DNA of 64,000 bases, from NCBI RefSeq assembly GCF_958979055.1, contig NC_084899.1, forward strand, positions 4,933,001 to 4,997,000. Reading direction: 5' to 3'. The stretch's first letter is position 1. Each line of letters opens with the position of its first letter. The position numbers and the translations under genes are program-made. The stretch comes from Alnus glutinosa (Eukaryota; Streptophyta; Magnoliopsida; Fagales; Betulaceae). Below the pieces are notes generated by a model. It saw only the letters and a program-made list of their open reading frames with translations. It did no database searches and was not told where the DNA came from. Positions 22,624-33,664 of the stretch are shown here, piece by piece.

Positions 22624-24019
22624 CACATAGTTTCACATTAAACAACTCCACGTAGAGATTAGTCTATAATTAAAAAACGTTTACACTGCAAAAGGTGTGG
22701 GGTGATTAATGCTCCCTAGCTTACTACTCTATAAAACATCCTAATAAGTATACACAATACGTGAAAACTCTAGTTAGGCCACAATGATAAGGCATCTTAG
22801 TTTCACACCGATCTATTCCATGTAAAGATTAAACTACAATGGAAAGACATTTTATACTACCAAAGGTATGAAATGATCAGTGCTCCCTGGCATACCCTAC
22901 TAGGTAACTCTAATAAGTGAACACATATCATGTCAAAAACAACCATTGCAAAAGACATCGTTTTCTTTCAAGAACGTTGGTTTTATTCAAGAAATCAAGA
23001 AAACTCATAGACAAGTATAATTCTTTTTCATGAATAAATGGATTGGAATATTGAAGACAAAACTTTTTAGCATGAGTTTTGAAATTCTCTAGCCTCACAC
23101 AATCATCAAACATATCAAGAAAAACTCAAGAACATCAAGAACACTTCATGGCTTTTGGAAAAGATTTGATTAAAACCCTAAGAAATGATTTAGCTAGACA
23201 TGAAGTAAACTAATCTAAGCATGAAATAAAAGAAAACAGTAAAGAAAACGAGATTTAAATAAACTAAGAACACTATATTAATCTAAGAAGATTCAGACTA
23301 CAAAAGGAAATGAAAAGTATTAAATTAACTAAGAAGATACACCTGAGAAAATGAAACCCCCAAAAGATGCATACCTCTACCTCTCATGTTGCTCTCTATT
23401 TATAGAGGTAAGAGATTACAAAATAATATCTAAAGAAGAGATAAGATAGGAGATATAATAAGATAAGATAAGATAGGATAGGATAGGATAAGATAAGATA
23501 AGATAAGATAAGAGTTATTTGGAAATATCTAAGATATTTTGGAAATATCTAATAATATCTAAAAATATCTAAGAAATATCTAGAAAATATCTAAAAATAT
23601 CTAGGAAGAGTGACAGTCAACATTGTTCCAGATTGTTCCGAAAATATCCAAATTTGATTGATCAATTATAAAGTCAATCGAACGCATTCGTGGTTGCCTT
23701 GTTTCGATCGATTGCATCTCGCACGATCGATTTTTCTTCGATTGATGACTCGATCGATCGATTATAAAGTTGATCGATCTATTTGCCTTAGCTGATTCTT
23801 CACTTGGCAAGAGCAACTTTGAACTCTGAAAATGACCACATCGCACTTGATGTATTTTTAGGTCTAATTCGAGTGTTTAAAACTAGATTTCAATTAAGAC
23901 CTGAAAATAAGACAAAACACTAAAACACAACAAAATATTATATTTACAACACAAACTAGGCATAACAAATGTAAATTAAGGGGTCTTGGATAGAATATTT
24001 CAAGACTTATCAGTACCAA
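22624..24019 (-). other. Leader of the nested retroelement
   Basis: There is no gene. It contains a GATAA/GATAG microsatellite (about 23440-23516), a run of AAATATCT motifs (23520-23610) and a cluster of CGATCGAT sites (23690-23790). On the minus strand it lies between the primer-binding site and gag. Confidence 0.55.
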
Positions 24020-24032
24020 GCTTTGATACCAA
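24020..24032 (-). promoter_or_regulatory. Primer-binding site of the nested retroelement
   Basis: The minus strand reads TTGGTATCAAAGC, one mismatch from the TGGTATCAGAGC complement of initiator Met-tRNA used by most plant LTR elements. It lies one base from the CA end of the LTR at 24034. Confidence 0.75.
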
Positions 24033-24033
24033 T

Positions 24034-25118
24034 TGAAAATAAAATAATGACTTCTTAAACAACCAAGTGTGTTTGTGTACAAGAAAACATCTTAAATGCG
24101 GAATTTAAAGAAGACAAGATATTTGTTACGAAGTGAAAACTCTGTGAAGAAAAAAACTACTCTGAGGTAGCCAAACCCAGGAAATCTACTATACTGAAAA
24201 CAAAGCTAATTACAAGACATTCTTACTCACATACCTTTATACAGTAGTCATACCTTTAACTTTGACACGAAGCCTATCGTTAACGCTTCCCAACCAAGTC
24301 TTCTACTTGAAGGGGTCTTCAATAGATTCCTTTACCTTAGGGTCAACCCCTAAGATAGACTTCACAAGAACTATTGAGCACACATCAACAACAGCTTGAG
24401 AGTTAACGGATCTTCAATTCTCCCTAAACACCTTCTCAAAGCACTATGGAATTCGATACAGAATTCATACAATTTACAAGCCTAGAGCCCCCTATTTATA
24501 GGCTTAAAGAAACCCTAAATCTGCTGAAAAACGAACTTTGGCTGTCGAGCGTTCGGATGGAAGTTAGCCACGTCCGGACGATTTTCTGCGATAACCTTTC
24601 AGAAACAGCGTAATTTTATCCTTATCAGGTCCATGTCTAGACGACTTGACCGAGCGTCCGGACAATCTTTGCTATAACTCATTTCCGCGTTCGAACGGAA
24701 CTCAAGAATATTCTAAAATGCTGGACAGTGTCCGGACGTGTTGCCATGTCGTCCGGACGACTTGCAGAAACTTCCCAAACAATGTCGACTTCTGAAATCC
24801 AACTCTATGTTGAATAATGATTGACCTAGTGTTCGGACGGTCGGAGGTCTTCAACATTATTTGCTAGACACTACGTGGCGTCCGGACGCCTTTAAAGGCT
24901 CATCCGAACAGTAGTACAAGAATCGGTTGAAAGAGCTTAGAATTTTGCAAGGACTCTTCATGAACATTTTCTAGAAGCTTGTGATCAGTCACATTATTTT
25001 AAATGAGCACTGTCCGAATAGAAGATTCTGAATAAGAACCAATCATCCTGTTTTAATCTGCAGTCATTACATAAAGTATTTTTGTCATCCAGAATATAGC
25101 CAACATAAAATACTAACA
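24034..25118 (-). repeat. LTR of the nested retroelement (5' LTR in its own orientation)
   Basis: In minus orientation it begins TGTTAGTATTTTATG and ends TTTTCA beside the primer-binding site. It includes a TATA motif (complement of CCTATTTATAGGC near 24490-24503) and several CGTCCGGACG-type sites between 24540 and 24900. It is homologous to 13432-14439 but with an extra 85-90 bp at 24034-24118. Confidence 0.8.
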
Positions 25119-25269
25119 TATTGTAATGCATCTATCATAACGTTCATTTGTTTATGTGACATATCTTTCACTCTCACATTGTAGGTTAACTCCAATGTGA
25201 TTGCGCAGAGCTATGTATCGTAGAGTTTGAAGGCCACATCAACGTAATGTGGAAGAGGGGTATGGAAGC

Positions 25270-26200
25270 AGAAGTGATGGCAATGCATTCCCATGCCGGG
25301 TTTGGGTCAATTTGTGGCAGCTTTGATAGCCGCCATACCGAGGCAAGTAGAGAATGTTGATGTCATTGGTTGTTCCTCCATCGCTTTCTTTAAACACAAT
25401 CCCCCTATGTTTAATGGGAGTCAGGGACCACTTGAAGCTGATGAATGGTCACATCTTTTGAAGACCTGGCTGATACACTTAGTTGCATGGAAGATCAAAA
25501 GGTCAAGTATGCAGAGCTGACACTTAAGGGTGAAGCCCGTCACTGGTGGAAGGCCACAAAGACTCTGCTCACAGAGGAGCTGGGTCGCAGAGTTCCTATT
25601 ACATGGGAACACTTCAAGGAGTTTAATGATCGCTTTTTCTGACGAGGACAACAACAACAATGTGCGCGAGAATTTCAAGATCTAAAGCAATGGGCTATGT
25701 TAATTAAACAGTATTTGGTGGAGTTCCTTAAACTTTCGAGGTATGCTTCACGCCTCATCCCCAACGAAAAGACCAAGATTGAGAGGTTTCATGATGGCTT
25801 ATCACCACGAATCCTTGAAAGGGTCATCTGCTTCAAGGTCACCGACTATGCCGATATGGTGCACATTGTCACCATGGCCGACAAGGGAATTAAAAATGTG
25901 GTCGTCGACTTTGTGAATAGGAAACGGTCAATGTCTTCAAGGGCACCTCCCCTACCCCCATCCAAAAGACATGCTACGAGTAGCAGTGCTGGGCCTATTA
26001 GGAGTAGGGGCACTTTTGGTAGTCAGAGTAGTGGCAATTATCAACAATGTAACAAATGCAAGAGGCCGCATAGGGGAGAATGCAAACTAGGACTGAATGT
26101 GTGCTTCAAGTGTGGCAAGACTAGCCACTTCGCTAGAGAGTGTCTGCAAGCAAGTACGGGAAGAGAACAAGGGTCGCAGACAAGCGTCAATCAGCCAAGG
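25270..26200 (+). pseudogene. gag of the Tekay-type element
   Basis: Gag can be followed across one frameshift near 25440 and a stop at 25641. Landmarks are PPMFNGSQGPLEADEW, then YAELTLKGEARHWWKATKTL (retrotransposon gag domain), YLVEFLKLSRYASRLIPNEK, and a CCHC knuckle CFKCGKTSHFAREC. It is not translatable as one protein. Confidence 0.85.
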
Positions 26201-26800
26201 CAGATAGCTCCAACAAGGGTGTTTGCACTCACACCAGACAATATCTTTGCTGAGGAGAATACTACTGACGTGGTCACAGGTACAATTCCTTTGTTTGGTA
26301 GTGTTGCTTGTGTGTTGTTTGATTCGGGTGTTGCACACTCACTTATCTCCTTATCACATGTCAAGTTGTGTAGATTGAGTACAGAGCCATTAGAATAGAA
26401 TATATGTGTGGCCATTCCTGTTGGCGACACCATTACTTGTAAAAAATGTGTGGACAACTGTCTTATTGTTATTGAAGGGAGAACCTTGCTAGCAAAGCTA
26501 GCAGTATTTAGCATGTTGGGCTTCGATGTCATTCTTGGCATGGATTGTCTATCGAAGCACAAAGCTAACATTGATTGCCATAGGAAGGAAGTCACATCTC
26601 AACCTCATGGTATGGAAGAGTTCAAGTTCCAAGGGTCTAGAGTGCAAGCGACTCCGCCACTTGTCTCTGCCGTCCAAGCAATCAAGAGTGTCAGAGAGGG
26701 TACACAAGCTTATTTTGCTTATGTTCAAGCCAAGCCTGAAGTCAGGGTGAAATTGGAAGACATTCCAATGGTATGCAACTATCCGGATGTGTTTTTTTTC
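26201..26800 (+). pseudogene. Aspartic protease region of the Tekay-type element
   Basis: The active-site region reads VLFDSGVAHSLIS, with the catalytic D-S-G, and the later LGFDVILGMDCL matches the second conserved strand of retroviral-type proteases. A stop at 26396-26398 and a frameshift in a run of eight T near 26789-26796 break the frame before RT. Confidence 0.8.
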
Positions 26801-28220
26801 GGAAATCATAGGACTGCCTCCTGATCGAGAAGTTGAGTTCTCTATCGACCTGATACCGGGAACTCAGCCTATCCACAAGGCACCCTATCGTATGGCTCCG
26901 TCTGAGTTGAGAGAATTGAAAGAGCAGCTTCAAGAGTTGCTTGATCGAGGTTTCATTCGGCCTAGTGTATCTACGTGGGTAGCGCCGGTTTTGTTTGTGA
27001 AAAAGAATGATGGGTCTATGCGGACGTGCATAGATTACTGTGAGTTGAACAAGGTGACGGTTAAAAACAAGTATCCCTTACCAAGGATCAACGACTTGTT
27101 CGATCAACTCAAGGGAGCTTCGGTATTCTCAAAGATGGATTTGCTTTCGGGGTACCATCAGCTTAGGGTACGAGAAGAAGACATTCCAAAGACAGCAATC
27201 CGAACACGGTATGGCCATTACGAGTTTTTGGTGATGCCATTCAGATTAACAAATGCACCATCAGTCTTTATGGACTTGACGAATTGAGTATTCCATGAGT
27301 ACTTAGATTCTTTTGTGGTGGTTTTCATTGATGACATATTAGTCTACTCAACTAATCATCTCGAATACATGGTACACTTGAAGACAGTGATGGAGAAGCT
27401 AAGAGAAAAGAAGTTGTTTGCTAAATTGAAGAAGTGTGAGTTTTGGCTTGAAGAAGTGTCATTCTTGGGTCATATTGTGAGCAAGAATGGACTTGCAGTG
27501 GATCCAACAAAAGTGCAAGCTGTGGTTCAGTAGGAACGGCCTATGAGCGTGCGGGAAATCCGTAGCTTCTTGGGCTTAGCAGGTTATTACAAGAGATTTA
27601 TTGAGGGGTTCTCTTCATTGTCAGGGCCACTCACTGCCCTCACAAATAAGAATACTCCATTTGTATGGAGTGATAAATGCGAAGCAAGCTTCCAAGATCT
27701 GAAACGTAGACTAGTTACAGCACCTGTGCTTACACTACCCATAGAGTCTGTTGGGTACGTTGTGTATATAGATGCGTCCAAGAAGGGATTGGGATGCGTG
27801 CTTATACAACAGGGCTAAGTGGTGGCCTATGCCTCAAGACAACCGAAAGAACATGAGAAGAACTACCCTACTCATGACTTGGAGTTAGCAGCAGTTGTCT
27901 ATGCACTAAAAATATAGAGGCACTACAGGGCCAAGTGGTGGCCTATGCCTTAAGACAGCTGAAAGAACATGAGAAGAACTACCTTACTCATGACTTGGAG
28001 TTAGCAACATTTGTCTATGCATTGAAAATATGGAGGCACTACCTCTATGGTAAAGAGTGAGAAATTCACACTGATCACCAAAGTTTCAAGTACATTTTCA
28101 CTTAAAGAGACTTAAACATAAGGCAGCGCAGATGGCTTGAAGTGTTGAAAGACTACGACAACAAGATGTTCTATCATCCTGCTAAAGCCAATGTAGTTGC
28201 AGACGCGTTGAGTAGAAAGT
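26787..28220 (+). pseudogene. Reverse transcriptase and RNase H of the Tekay-type element
   Basis: RT motifs are in order: [53 protein letters not shown], and the catalytic box [11 protein letters not shown]. The thumb/connection then reads FLGLAGYYKRFIEGF. RNase H follows with VVYIDASKKGLGCVL. Stops occur at 27285, 27531 and 27816, and the RNase H part contains a 116-bp tandem duplication. The enzyme is dead. Confidence 0.88.
27817..28048 (+). repeat. 116-bp tandem duplication in RNase H
   Basis: The sequence starting AAGTGGTGGCCTATGCCT at 27817 recurs at 27933 with few differences, both followed by AACATGAGAAGAACTACC and then TGACTTGGAGTTAGCA. The two copies differ by several substitutions, so the duplication is not recent. 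Confidence 0.85.
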
Positions 28221-28446
28221 CTCGTGATTATGAGACTAATCCTGAAGAGCTTATGGACCAACTGTCACAGTAGTTCGCCATGGTGTAGATTGATAAGGTA
28301 ATGACAGGTGGTCCTCCTATTATAGCAGTACTTGTAGTAGTCTGGACAGAATTAGACTCGCGCAGGAAGATGAGCTTGAGCTGCAAGATCTCATTGATAG
28401 GACCTACCGTGGTGAAGCAACGGGGTTCTATCTCACAGGTGAGGGA

Positions 28447-29908
28447 ATGTTGAAGACAAGCAGTGGGAGGACAGTTATCCCTAATGATGCTGAGTTGAGA
28501 AGAGACATCCTTGATAAAGTTCATCAAACACGATATATTGTTCACCCAGGAAATAACAAGATGTACCAAGATCTGAAAAAGAAGTTTTGGTGGTGTGGCA
28601 TGAAAATGGATATTGTTGAGTATGTTGCACCTTGTCATTCTTACCAGCTTGTGAAAGCTGAACATCAGAGACCTGCAGGGCCACTTAAGCCACTTGATGT
28701 GCCTATGTGGAAATGGGACCAAATTGCTATGGATTTTGTCGTTGGTCTTCCAAAAGCACTAAGCGGACAAGATGCTAAATGGGTCATTGTTGACAGATTG
28801 ACGAAGTGTGCCCATTTCCTTCCCATCAAAATTACAGACTCAATGGACAAGCTAGCGGAGTTATATGTGTGGGAGATTGTTAGCTTGCATGGAGTGCCTA
28901 TCTCCATTGTGTCGAATCGTGATCCATGGTTCACTTCAAGATTTTGGGAGAAATTGCAGAGTGCTATGGGAACTAAGCTGAATTTTAGCACAGCTTACCA
29001 TCCGCAAACCGACGGCCAATCCAAGAGAACCATTCAAACTCTCGAGGATATGCTTAGGTTATGTGTGTTGGATTTTAAAGGGAGTTGGATACGCTATTTG
29101 TCATTAGTTGAATTTCCTTATAATAACACTTTCTAGGAAACTATTGGCATGGCATCGTACGAGGCATTGTACAGGCGCAAATGTCGATCGCCTTTTGTAT
29201 TGGGATGAATTTGACGAGAGACAGCTATTGGGGCCTAAGTTGGTGCAAGAAACGAAGGAAAAGATTGCACTCATTGGAAAGTGTATGCTTACCGCTCAAA
29301 GTCAACAGAAAAGCTATGCGAATAAGCATCGCCGTGAGCTCGAGTTCGCAATTGGGGACCTTGTATATCTCAAGGTGTCGCCAATGCAGAATTTGTATCG
29401 TTTTGGCAATAAAGGCAAGCTCAATCCAAGGTATGTTGGACAATTCCAAGTGCTAAAAAGAGTGAGCCCACTAGCGTACAAGATCAAAATGCCTCATAAT
29501 TTGGCGAGCGTTCACGATGTTTTTCACGTCTCTCAACTGCGGAAGTGTGTTCATGATCCAATACAGGTGATTAGTCAGGAACCTCTTGATATCCAACCGA
29601 ATCTGACATATGAAGAGTTGCTTGTGCAAATTTTTTATCGTAAAGAGCACCAGTTGAGAACCAAGTCCATCCCTCTTGTGAAAGTTTATGACGAAATCAC
29701 GGCGTTGAGGAAGCCTCGTGGGAGCTTAAGTAGCAGATGCAAGATAGATATCCCTATTTGTTCGAGTGAACCCAAGTATGGCCCTTTGATTCATACTGAT
29801 TACGTGTTAATTCATAATGAAAATGAATGTTTACATGTTCATAAAGCGGATAAATATCCAAATTTCGAAGACAAAACTTTTATAAGGAGGGAGGGATGTA
29901 ATGTCTAA
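28447..29908 (+). pseudogene. Integrase and C-terminal region of the Tekay-type element
   Basis: The zinc-binding region is degraded: the HHCC motif reads [15 protein letters not shown] instead of CxxC. The core has MDFVVGLP with the first catalytic Asp. The second site reads [15 protein letters not shown] where the family has SDRD, so Asp is replaced by Asn, and the third reads [14 protein letters not shown] where the family has SER, so Glu is replaced by Lys. A stop at 29134 and a frameshift near 29190 follow. The C-terminal part reads SVHDVFHVSQLRK and RTKSIPLVKV, as in Tekay chromoviruses. Confidence 0.88.
29884..29896 (+). promoter_or_regulatory. Polypurine tract of the Tekay-type element
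   Basis: AAGGAGGGAGGGA lies immediately before the 3' LTR start TGTAATG. This is the plus-strand priming site expected at this position. Confidence 0.8.
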
Positions 29909-30066
29909 GACATATTGTAATAACAAAAACACGAAATTAGGGTAAATAATTAATTTAAGTTAATTTAGTGCCTTTAAAATGCAAGAGAATATTTTTAGGT
30001 CCAAAGAAAAGAAATTACAAAAAGAAAAGAATTAAAGAATTTAAATAAGGAAATAAAAAATAATAT

Positions 30067-30119
<53 letters not shown>

Positions 30120-33022
30120 AAAGAAGTAATAAAATAATATATATATATAACAATAAAAAGTAAGAAGGGGTGCACTGTGCACCTCCTAAAAGAGAATCAG
30201 AGTGAAGGGTCGTATGGCCCTACAGTTAAAGAGGCAGCACGCCTGCCTCTATTATAAAAAAATAATAATAATAATTGGTGAGGTGGGGCACAGACGTGAG
30301 CCCCTCAGGTGAAAAAGAAAAGAGGCAATAGCCTATTTTCTAATCAGATCGAGAAGAAGTAAAAAAAAAAAGGAGGGGGGGGGGGGTGGAGTTTCTCACT
30401 TTTCTTTTGGGGTTTTTTCATAGAAAAACCACTATCTACGAAGATCCAACGGTCCGATCTTCAATCCGTCTTCAGAAACGTGATCCTTGTACTCGAATCT
30501 ACATTTCCACCGTTTATTTTGAGGCAAAACACTAAACTCATGTTCTTGAGATTTTTGGGTTAAAATATTGAAATGTGAGTTTAATCCTTATTATTCTTTA
30601 GGTGTTTGAGTTGTTGGAACTTGCTTGAAACTACCCAAACCTTTGGTTTTGGTTTGGTGAACTTTTGGTAAGTTTTTCCTAACCCTAACTTTTGGGTATT
30701 TTATTTTAGTGTTGTTTTATAAGTTTAACCCTAAGTAAATACTCATGGGTTAACATTATTATATAATGGGTTAGTGAAAATATAATTTGAGGATTAATGT
30801 TTAATATTTTGGTTCAGTATTATTTTTGTTTAGTGAGTGCACTGAGTGCCTAACCCTAAACTAGTGTTTTGGGTTAGTAGGGTTGTGGTTAAATTAATAA
30901 ATAAGGTTTATGGGTGTGTATTTGGAAGCCTAAAAAATTATATGGGTTTCCATGGGTTAGTTCTTGGGGCAAGTTAGGAGTTAAAAATGAGTCCAATATT
31001 AGAAAAATGTTAATAATGTGCAACGTGTAATTTTACAGTGGCATATTACAAGGGATAATTTAGGAAACCTAATTGAGCCAAAATCCTCGCAGCCAAGGTG
31101 AGTATTCTACTCACTGAGAAAATGTACTTTTATGTATTTAATAGATTTGTAAATGATATATGATTTTATAACCGAACCGACAATATGTTGACAATATGTT
31201 TTGGATGTGTTAAGTAGTTTCAATTATGTTGAAATATTAATGATGTTTATGAGAAATAATGTGTGACTGGAAAGTGTGATTTGAATTGATTTGAAAAGAT
31301 TGATTGCTTGCTGTTGTTAGGATTTAAATTATGCAAATGTTGATTGATGAATTGAGGTGTTAAACTGTTTATGGATTTACATTGAAAGCATGCGTTAAAG
31401 GCATGTTCATGAAATTATAAAGTATATTTATATTGTTTTAACGCATGAGGCATAAGTATATGAACACTAAACGTGCATCGAAGTGAGGTTTATAGCCCAC
31501 AAAAAACTATACTTGAGTTAAATCCCATAAGGCTTGGATTAATTTTCATGAGGTACTTGGATTAAATCCCATGAGGCTTGGATTAATTTTATAAGGTACT
31601 TGGGTTAAATCCGATGAGTTCTTTGGGGTAACTCCCATGAGGAAACTTGCATGAGCATGTATAGCATTGTTTTCATGAGTGTGATGTTTTTATGCTATGA
31701 GTAGTTTTACTAGACGTATGAGTATACATATGAGTTTTAATGGAAAATAGCATATGTATATGAGCTTTGCTACACAGGGGACACTCATCTGTCCCCTGTG
31801 AGCCTCTTTTTAATAAAAAAAAATGGTTTTTTTGTTATAAATGGGTGCTGGGGGACGGATGAGTGTCCCCCAGCAAGCATTTCCCTATGTATATTTCTAT
31901 CGTCTAGTTGCATGTGTTAAAAAGCATTGAACTTTGATGTACAAGGATGTTCACGTACCCATGTATGAGTAATGACATGTCTAAAAGTAAGTAGGTGAAC
32001 TGTCCTTCCTCTTCAGTAAAGACGTGCTTGCATATTGGAGTTCCATTCTAATGTTCGCATGATCAATTAACGTTCAAGGCACGAAGCTGAAATATAATTA
32101 GAAATGATGTTGTTCGTATTTTGGAGAAATGATATCTTAGTATAGAAGAGTAAGATGCCATGTATTCTTGCTTAAGACTTATGTGTAGGCGTGAATCCTA
32201 TAATGGGATGATCATATGCACATATGTCTAAGCCACTGATCAAAAGTAATATATTGTAGATGAGTTTATATGTAGAAGCTTCCAAGGTGGGATGACTGGA
32301 ACTTCTATATATGTTCACAGCTACATAGTATGCTTTAAATGTTTTCTATTAGTCAGTGTTTGTTATATCAACTATGGGGGTTTTTCAAACAAAAGTCTAT
32401 AAAATTGGTAGCTGTTATAGCGTACGCAAGACTAGAAAGAATAGTTGGTTCTTTGCGAAAACTCAGTGAATAGTATACCTTTGAGGTCTCGGTATTATGT
32501 ATTGAGATGGTGAACTCATCCTCTCACCTATACGGCTATACGGATGTGGCAAACCCCCACAACCGTATAGATGCTGCTCCTTTGGCTGCAGGTACTCCAG
32601 AGTTAGATGACGATCCAATAGCGTTATATCTGTGATATTACAACTGAGGCACATAGCGACAATTGTAATGGGTCGGACTATGGTGTCCTCTCTTTTGGTA
32701 TATTTTGCTTTTAACGTGGGTGTCACGCATTCTTTTGTATAAGCCATTATTTTGTTATATGATGTAATGATGTTAAGCCTTAAACAGATAGACATGTGTA
32801 TGGTTCTTTTGTAAAATCAACAAGTTATGCTTTAGTTGTGCTTTTCCGCTGAAATTATGATGGTATCATTATGTCTTCTGCTATTAAATATAACTCTGAT
32901 TATCAGGTACATGTTATGGGACATGTGTCATATGTTAGCTGAGCGACAAATAGTTGTGCCACTGTGATGACTTGTTTTATATTTGTATAACAAAAAAAAA
33001 AAAAAAAAAAAAGGTCCTCACA
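29897..33022 (+). repeat. 3' LTR of the Tekay-type element
   Basis: It begins TGTAATGTCTAAGAC and ends AAGGTCCTCACA, followed by the duplication AATAA. It is about 3.1 kb and includes a 125-bp MITE. It aligns with the truncated 5' LTR up to about 32310; the last 700 bp survive only here. It carries an AT microsatellite near 30069-30113 and a poly-A run near 32991-33012. The small frames inside are not genes. Confidence 0.88.
31761..31885. mobile_element. MITE inside the Tekay 3' LTR
   Basis: The 5' LTR lacks this segment at the matching place (about 13000-13013), so it is an insertion. The ends are inverted (GGGGACACTCATCTGTCCCC facing GGGGACGGATGAGTGTCCCC). The flanks carry the 8-bp duplication TATGTATA at 31753-31760 and 31886-31893. 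Confidence 0.85.
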
Positions 33023-33027
33023 AATAA

Positions 33028-33045
33028 AGACTGCAAAGATGAAGC
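33028..33045 (-). other. Upstream stub of the PP2C exon and its splice acceptor
   Basis: On the minus strand TTCATCTTTGCAG is followed by TCT and then, after removing the retrotransposon and one AATAA copy, by TTATTTGGTGTATTTGATGG. This restores the reading SLFGVFDG at the start of the PP2C catalytic exon. The retroelement thus entered three coding bases past the acceptor. The preceding exon was not found to the right; 33046-33660 shows only AT-rich sequence. Confidence 0.8.
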
Positions 33046-33664
33046 AACAACATATTAGATTCGAATCCCATTACAATAACTCTACAACTGTGTGATGGCA
33101 GAGGATTTTTCATGTTTTTTCCTTATCATAAGCTTTGTTCAACTGAAAATAGTTCCTAGATATTAATATTTGAAGATCTTATTCTTTATTACTTGAATTT
33201 GTAGTAGTAAGTTTAGGATAACTTCCCCATTACCTCCACTTTTATAAGGAAATAACCACAGTAAATTTTATCCATGAACATGCTCCAAAAGGGATTTTAT
33301 TTATTCATTCATTTTGTTTTTTCTGCATAATTTCAACCTCCTGATGAAAATCCGATCATCAAAACCAATTAATTTCAATTTCCCAAGCTAAGTCCATAAA
33401 TGGCTTCTAAATTCACTATAATTTACTGGAACAACTTGTATCAAAACTAATTAATTAATTTCACTATGCAAATCTATTTGATATTATCCAAACATTAAAA
33501 AATCAAGTAAAGATTCTTTTTTTAAAAAAAAAAATTTTAAAAAAATAAAAAAATAAAAAAAAATGCTTCAAAAGAACTTAGCCACCACAAATAATTAATG
33601 TCACAGGCAAATCTTAAATTGCAGAAAAAAAAAATAATAATAATAATAAATAAGTTTGAAAAAA

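Larger units (their letters stand above)
13432..25118 (-). mobile_element. Nested minus-strand LTR retroelement, gag but no visible pol
   Basis: It is bounded by two direct LTR copies (13432-14439 and 24034-25118) that begin, read on the minus strand, TGTTAGTATTTTATG. Read leftwards: LTR, primer-binding site (24032-24020), a leader of over 3 kb containing a hAT insertion, a Copia-type gag (about 20840-19307), a long non-coding part, a Transposase_32-like frame (15684-14662), a purine-rich tract and the second LTR. No protease, RT or integrase was recognised. It is therefore a non-autonomous derivative or a composite. It landed in the 5' LTR of the Tekay element. The flanks share only TATT rather than a clean 5-bp duplication. 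Confidence 0.75.
11176..33022 (+). mobile_element. Ty3/gypsy LTR retrotransposon, Tekay-type chromovirus, with nested insertions
   Basis: The 5' LTR begins at 11176 (TATAATG, a decayed TGTAATG) and the 3' LTR runs 29897-33022, ending CA. The 5-bp duplication AATAA is present at 11171-11175 and 33023-33027, so both outer ends are original. Between the LTRs lie a nested retroelement (13432-25118) and a degenerate gag-protease-RT-RNase H-integrase region (25270-29908) in the order typical of Ty3/gypsy. LTRs of about 3 kb and the C-terminal stretch ending RTKSIPLVKV point to the Tekay/Del lineage. Every coding domain is interrupted by stops or frameshifts. No primer-binding site is found, because the 3' part of the 5' LTR is missing. 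Confidence 0.88.

Noticed and set aside
32463..32795. Minus-strand frame of 110 codons in the Tekay 3' LTR
   Set aside because: It lies in LTR sequence, has no known domain and a composition unlike plant proteins.
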